A model generated the notes under the pieces. That model was not told where the DNA came from, did not search any database, and saw only the letters and a program-made list of their open reading frames with translations. A stretch of DNA of 64,000 bases from Corynebacterium halotolerans YIM 70093 = DSM 44683 (lineage in GTDB: Bacteria; Actinomycetota; Actinomycetes; Mycobacteriales; Mycobacteriaceae), in the NCBI RefSeq assembly GCF_000341345.1, contig NC_020302.1, forward strand, positions 1,096,075 through 1,160,074, in the 5' to 3' direction. Positions 62,905 through 64,000 of the stretch are shown here, piece by piece. Positions within the stretch are counted from its first letter, which is position 1, and each line of letters opens with the position of its first letter. The position numbers and the translations under genes are program-made.

Positions 62905-63249
62905 ATGACCGCTTCCTCGACCGCCCGCGTGAAGACCGACCGGCCGGGACGCTACGGCAAGCAACTGGCCTCCCACTTCTCCACCAAGCTGCAGACCAGT
63001 TGGGACGCCGAGTCCGGCCGCGGGCACCTGACCTTCGCCGGGGAGGCCATCGGCGAGGTGGACATGGTCGTCGGGGACCGGGTGCTGCTGCTCCACCTGG
63101 AGTGCGACGAGGACGCCCTCGACCGGCTCGAGCGGGTCGTCGGCGTGCACCTCGTGCGCTTCGGCACCCGCGACGGGCTCGAGGTCGCCTGGCGACGCCG
63201 CGGCGGGGACGAGGGGACCCGTTGGACCGCCGCCGATCTCGAGGGCTAG
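62905..63249 (+). CDS. DUF2218 family protein
   Basis: 114 residues, leaderless start. RVKTDRPGRYGKQLASHFSTKL matches the DUF2218 start, which in relatives lies next to siderophore-uptake or transport genes. A small soluble alpha/beta protein of unknown function. Separate from the TPP-riboswitch unit by 18 nt. Confidence 0.8.
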   Translation: MTASSTARVKTDRPGRYGKQLASHFSTKLQTSWDAESGRGHLTFAGEAIGEVDMVVGDRVLLLHLECDEDALDRLERVVGVHLVRFGTRDGLEVAWRRRGGDEGTRWTAADLEG

Positions 63250-63267
63250 AGTAGTCGCGCAACGACA

Positions 63268-63355
63268 CCACCACGGGTGCCCGGTGAAATTCCGGGCTGA
63301 GACGCCGTCACGGCGAACCGTCGAACCTGATTCGGTTAGTACCGACGCTAGGGAG
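63268..63355 (+). ncRNA. TPP riboswitch (THI element)
   Basis: The conserved core runs ACGGGTGCCC, GGGCTGAGA, and later ACCGTCGAACCTGATTCGG followed by TTAGTACCGACGCTAGGGA, which is the standard thiamine-pyrophosphate aptamer. It ends about 6 nt before the ykoE start and overlaps its ribosome binding region (GGGAG), so TPP binding probably blocks translation. Confidence 0.94.
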
Positions 63356-63360
63356 AAAAC

Positions 63361-63984
63361 ATGAGCACAGGCCCGACCCTGCCCTCCGCCGGCCCGACGG
63401 ACCGGCGCCGGAAGCGCCCCTCGTGGCGGGTGATCGACATCATCATCGCCGCCGTCCTCGGCGTGGCCTGCGGACTGATCTTCTGGGTGTGGAACGGTAT
63501 CGGCTTCGCCGGCTTCACCGCCCTCGACGCCCTGACCCCGGGCTTCGGCGGCCTGGTCGCCGGCGTCTGGCTGCTGGGTGGCGTGATCGGCGGGCTGGTC
63601 ATCCGCAAGCCCGGGGCCGCGGTCTTCGTCGAGGTCATCGCCGCACTGGTCTCCGCCGCCCTGGGCAACCACTGGGGGATTGAGACCCTCTACTCGGGCC
63701 TGGCCCAGGGCGTGGGCGCCGAGCTGGTCTTCGCCGTCTTCGGCTACCGGCGCTTCGGTGTGGGCGTGGCCATGGCCGCCGGTGCCGCCGCCGGCCTCGG
63801 CGCCTTCGTCCTCGAGCTGTTCACCTCGGCGAACATCGCCAAGTCGCTGACCTTCAACTCCATCTACCTGACCTGCCTGCTCGTCTCCGGAGCCGTCCTC
63901 GCCGGGCTGCTGGGCCACTGGCTGGTCAAGGCGCTGGCACGGACCGGGGCGCTCGACCGTTTCGCCGCCGGCCGCACGGCATGA
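63361..63984 (+). CDS. ykoE: Thiamine/HMP ECF transporter S component
   Basis: 207 residues from ATG 63361. Six hydrophobic segments, starting WRVIDIIIAAVLGVACGLIFWVWNG, and GNHWGIETLYSGLAQGVGAELVFAVFGY match YkoE. It binds hydroxymethylpyrimidine or thiamine and docks on an energy-coupling module. Controlled by the TPP riboswitch just upstream. Its stop overlaps the following ATG, predicted to start the ATPase component (ykoD). Confidence 0.92.
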   Translation: MSTGPTLPSAGPTDRRRKRPSWRVIDIIIAAVLGVACGLIFWVWNGIGFAGFTALDALTPGFGGLVAGVWLLGGVIGGLVIRKPGAAVFVEVIAALVSAALGNHWGIETLYSGLAQGVGAELVFAVFGYRRFGVGVAMAAGAAAGLGAFVLELFTSANIAKSLTFNSIYLTCLLVSGAVLAGLLGHWLVKALARTGALDRFAAGRTA

Positions 63985-64000
63985 CGGGCGCCGTGCCCGG
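63981..64000 (+). CDS. Start of next ECF transporter gene (partial)
   Basis: ATG 63981 overlaps the ykoE stop (ATGA) and opens MTGAVP before the window ends. By operon logic it should be the ATPase component (YkoD-like) of the same ECF transporter, which is inference from context only. Confidence 0.5.

Overview
The window is a stretch of high-GC actinobacterial chromosome. It is most likely from an environmental Corynebacterium, which I infer from a class Ib NrdF, the abundance of leaderless promoters (TANNNT 6-8 nt before the start codon), BCCT osmolyte carriers and a corynebacterial-looking lipoate ligase. No phage, plasmid backbone, rRNA operon, CRISPR array or insertion sequence is visible. 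Genes lie in short, alternating-strand operons.

Region by region. 0-5.5 kb: start of a secreted protein, an EEP-fold phosphohydrolase with a DUF2238 membrane protein, a macrolide-phosphotransferase-like kinase, nrdF and an SRPBCC protein. 5.5-10.3 kb: an UlaG-like hydrolase, a CocE-type hydrolase divergent from a second metallo-beta-lactamase-fold hydrolase (with an AT-rich palindrome between them), and an AbiEi/DUF559 gene bracketed by two inverted copies of a 74-nt palindromic repeat. 10.3-17.3 kb: a minus-strand catabolic operon encoding two phosphotriesterase-family proteins (one has lost five of six metal ligands), an FAD monooxygenase, an alpha/beta hydrolase and an MFS carrier that seems to start at ACG, with a GntR/UTRA regulator upstream. 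17.5-28.5 kb: a TDT carrier, a methyltransferase, oxidoreductases, a catalase / sugar-lactone oxidase / ASRT-domain cluster, sodC, tdk, a PIMT-like methyltransferase and a macro-domain protein. 28.6-34.1 kb: choline to glycine-betaine operon (betT, betB and a choline-oxidase-type GMC enzyme).

35-48.1 kb holds the most striking unit, a self-contained selenium module: a formate dehydrogenase with in-frame UGA (Sec189) and an adjacent E. coli-like SECIS hairpin, its Fe-S and NrfD membrane subunits, then selD, tRNA-Sec (UCA), selA and selB. 48.1-54.8 kb: a Mug-type glycosylase, a second BCCT carrier, a PIG-L deacetylase, a small secreted protein, a CYP152 P450 with an OleT-like active site, and a C-terminally anchored hypothetical protein. 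54.8-64 kb: a UvrA paralogue, lipoate ligase, CNNM/CBS protein, ZIP transporter, DUF808 protein, ketopantoate-reductase-like protein, a DUF2218 protein and a TPP riboswitch controlling ykoE, with the next ECF gene cut off by the window end.

Functional themes are osmoprotection (choline uptake and oxidation plus a second BCCT), peroxide handling near flavin oxidases, formate oxidation through selenocysteine, and uptake and turnover of ester- or lactone-like compounds.
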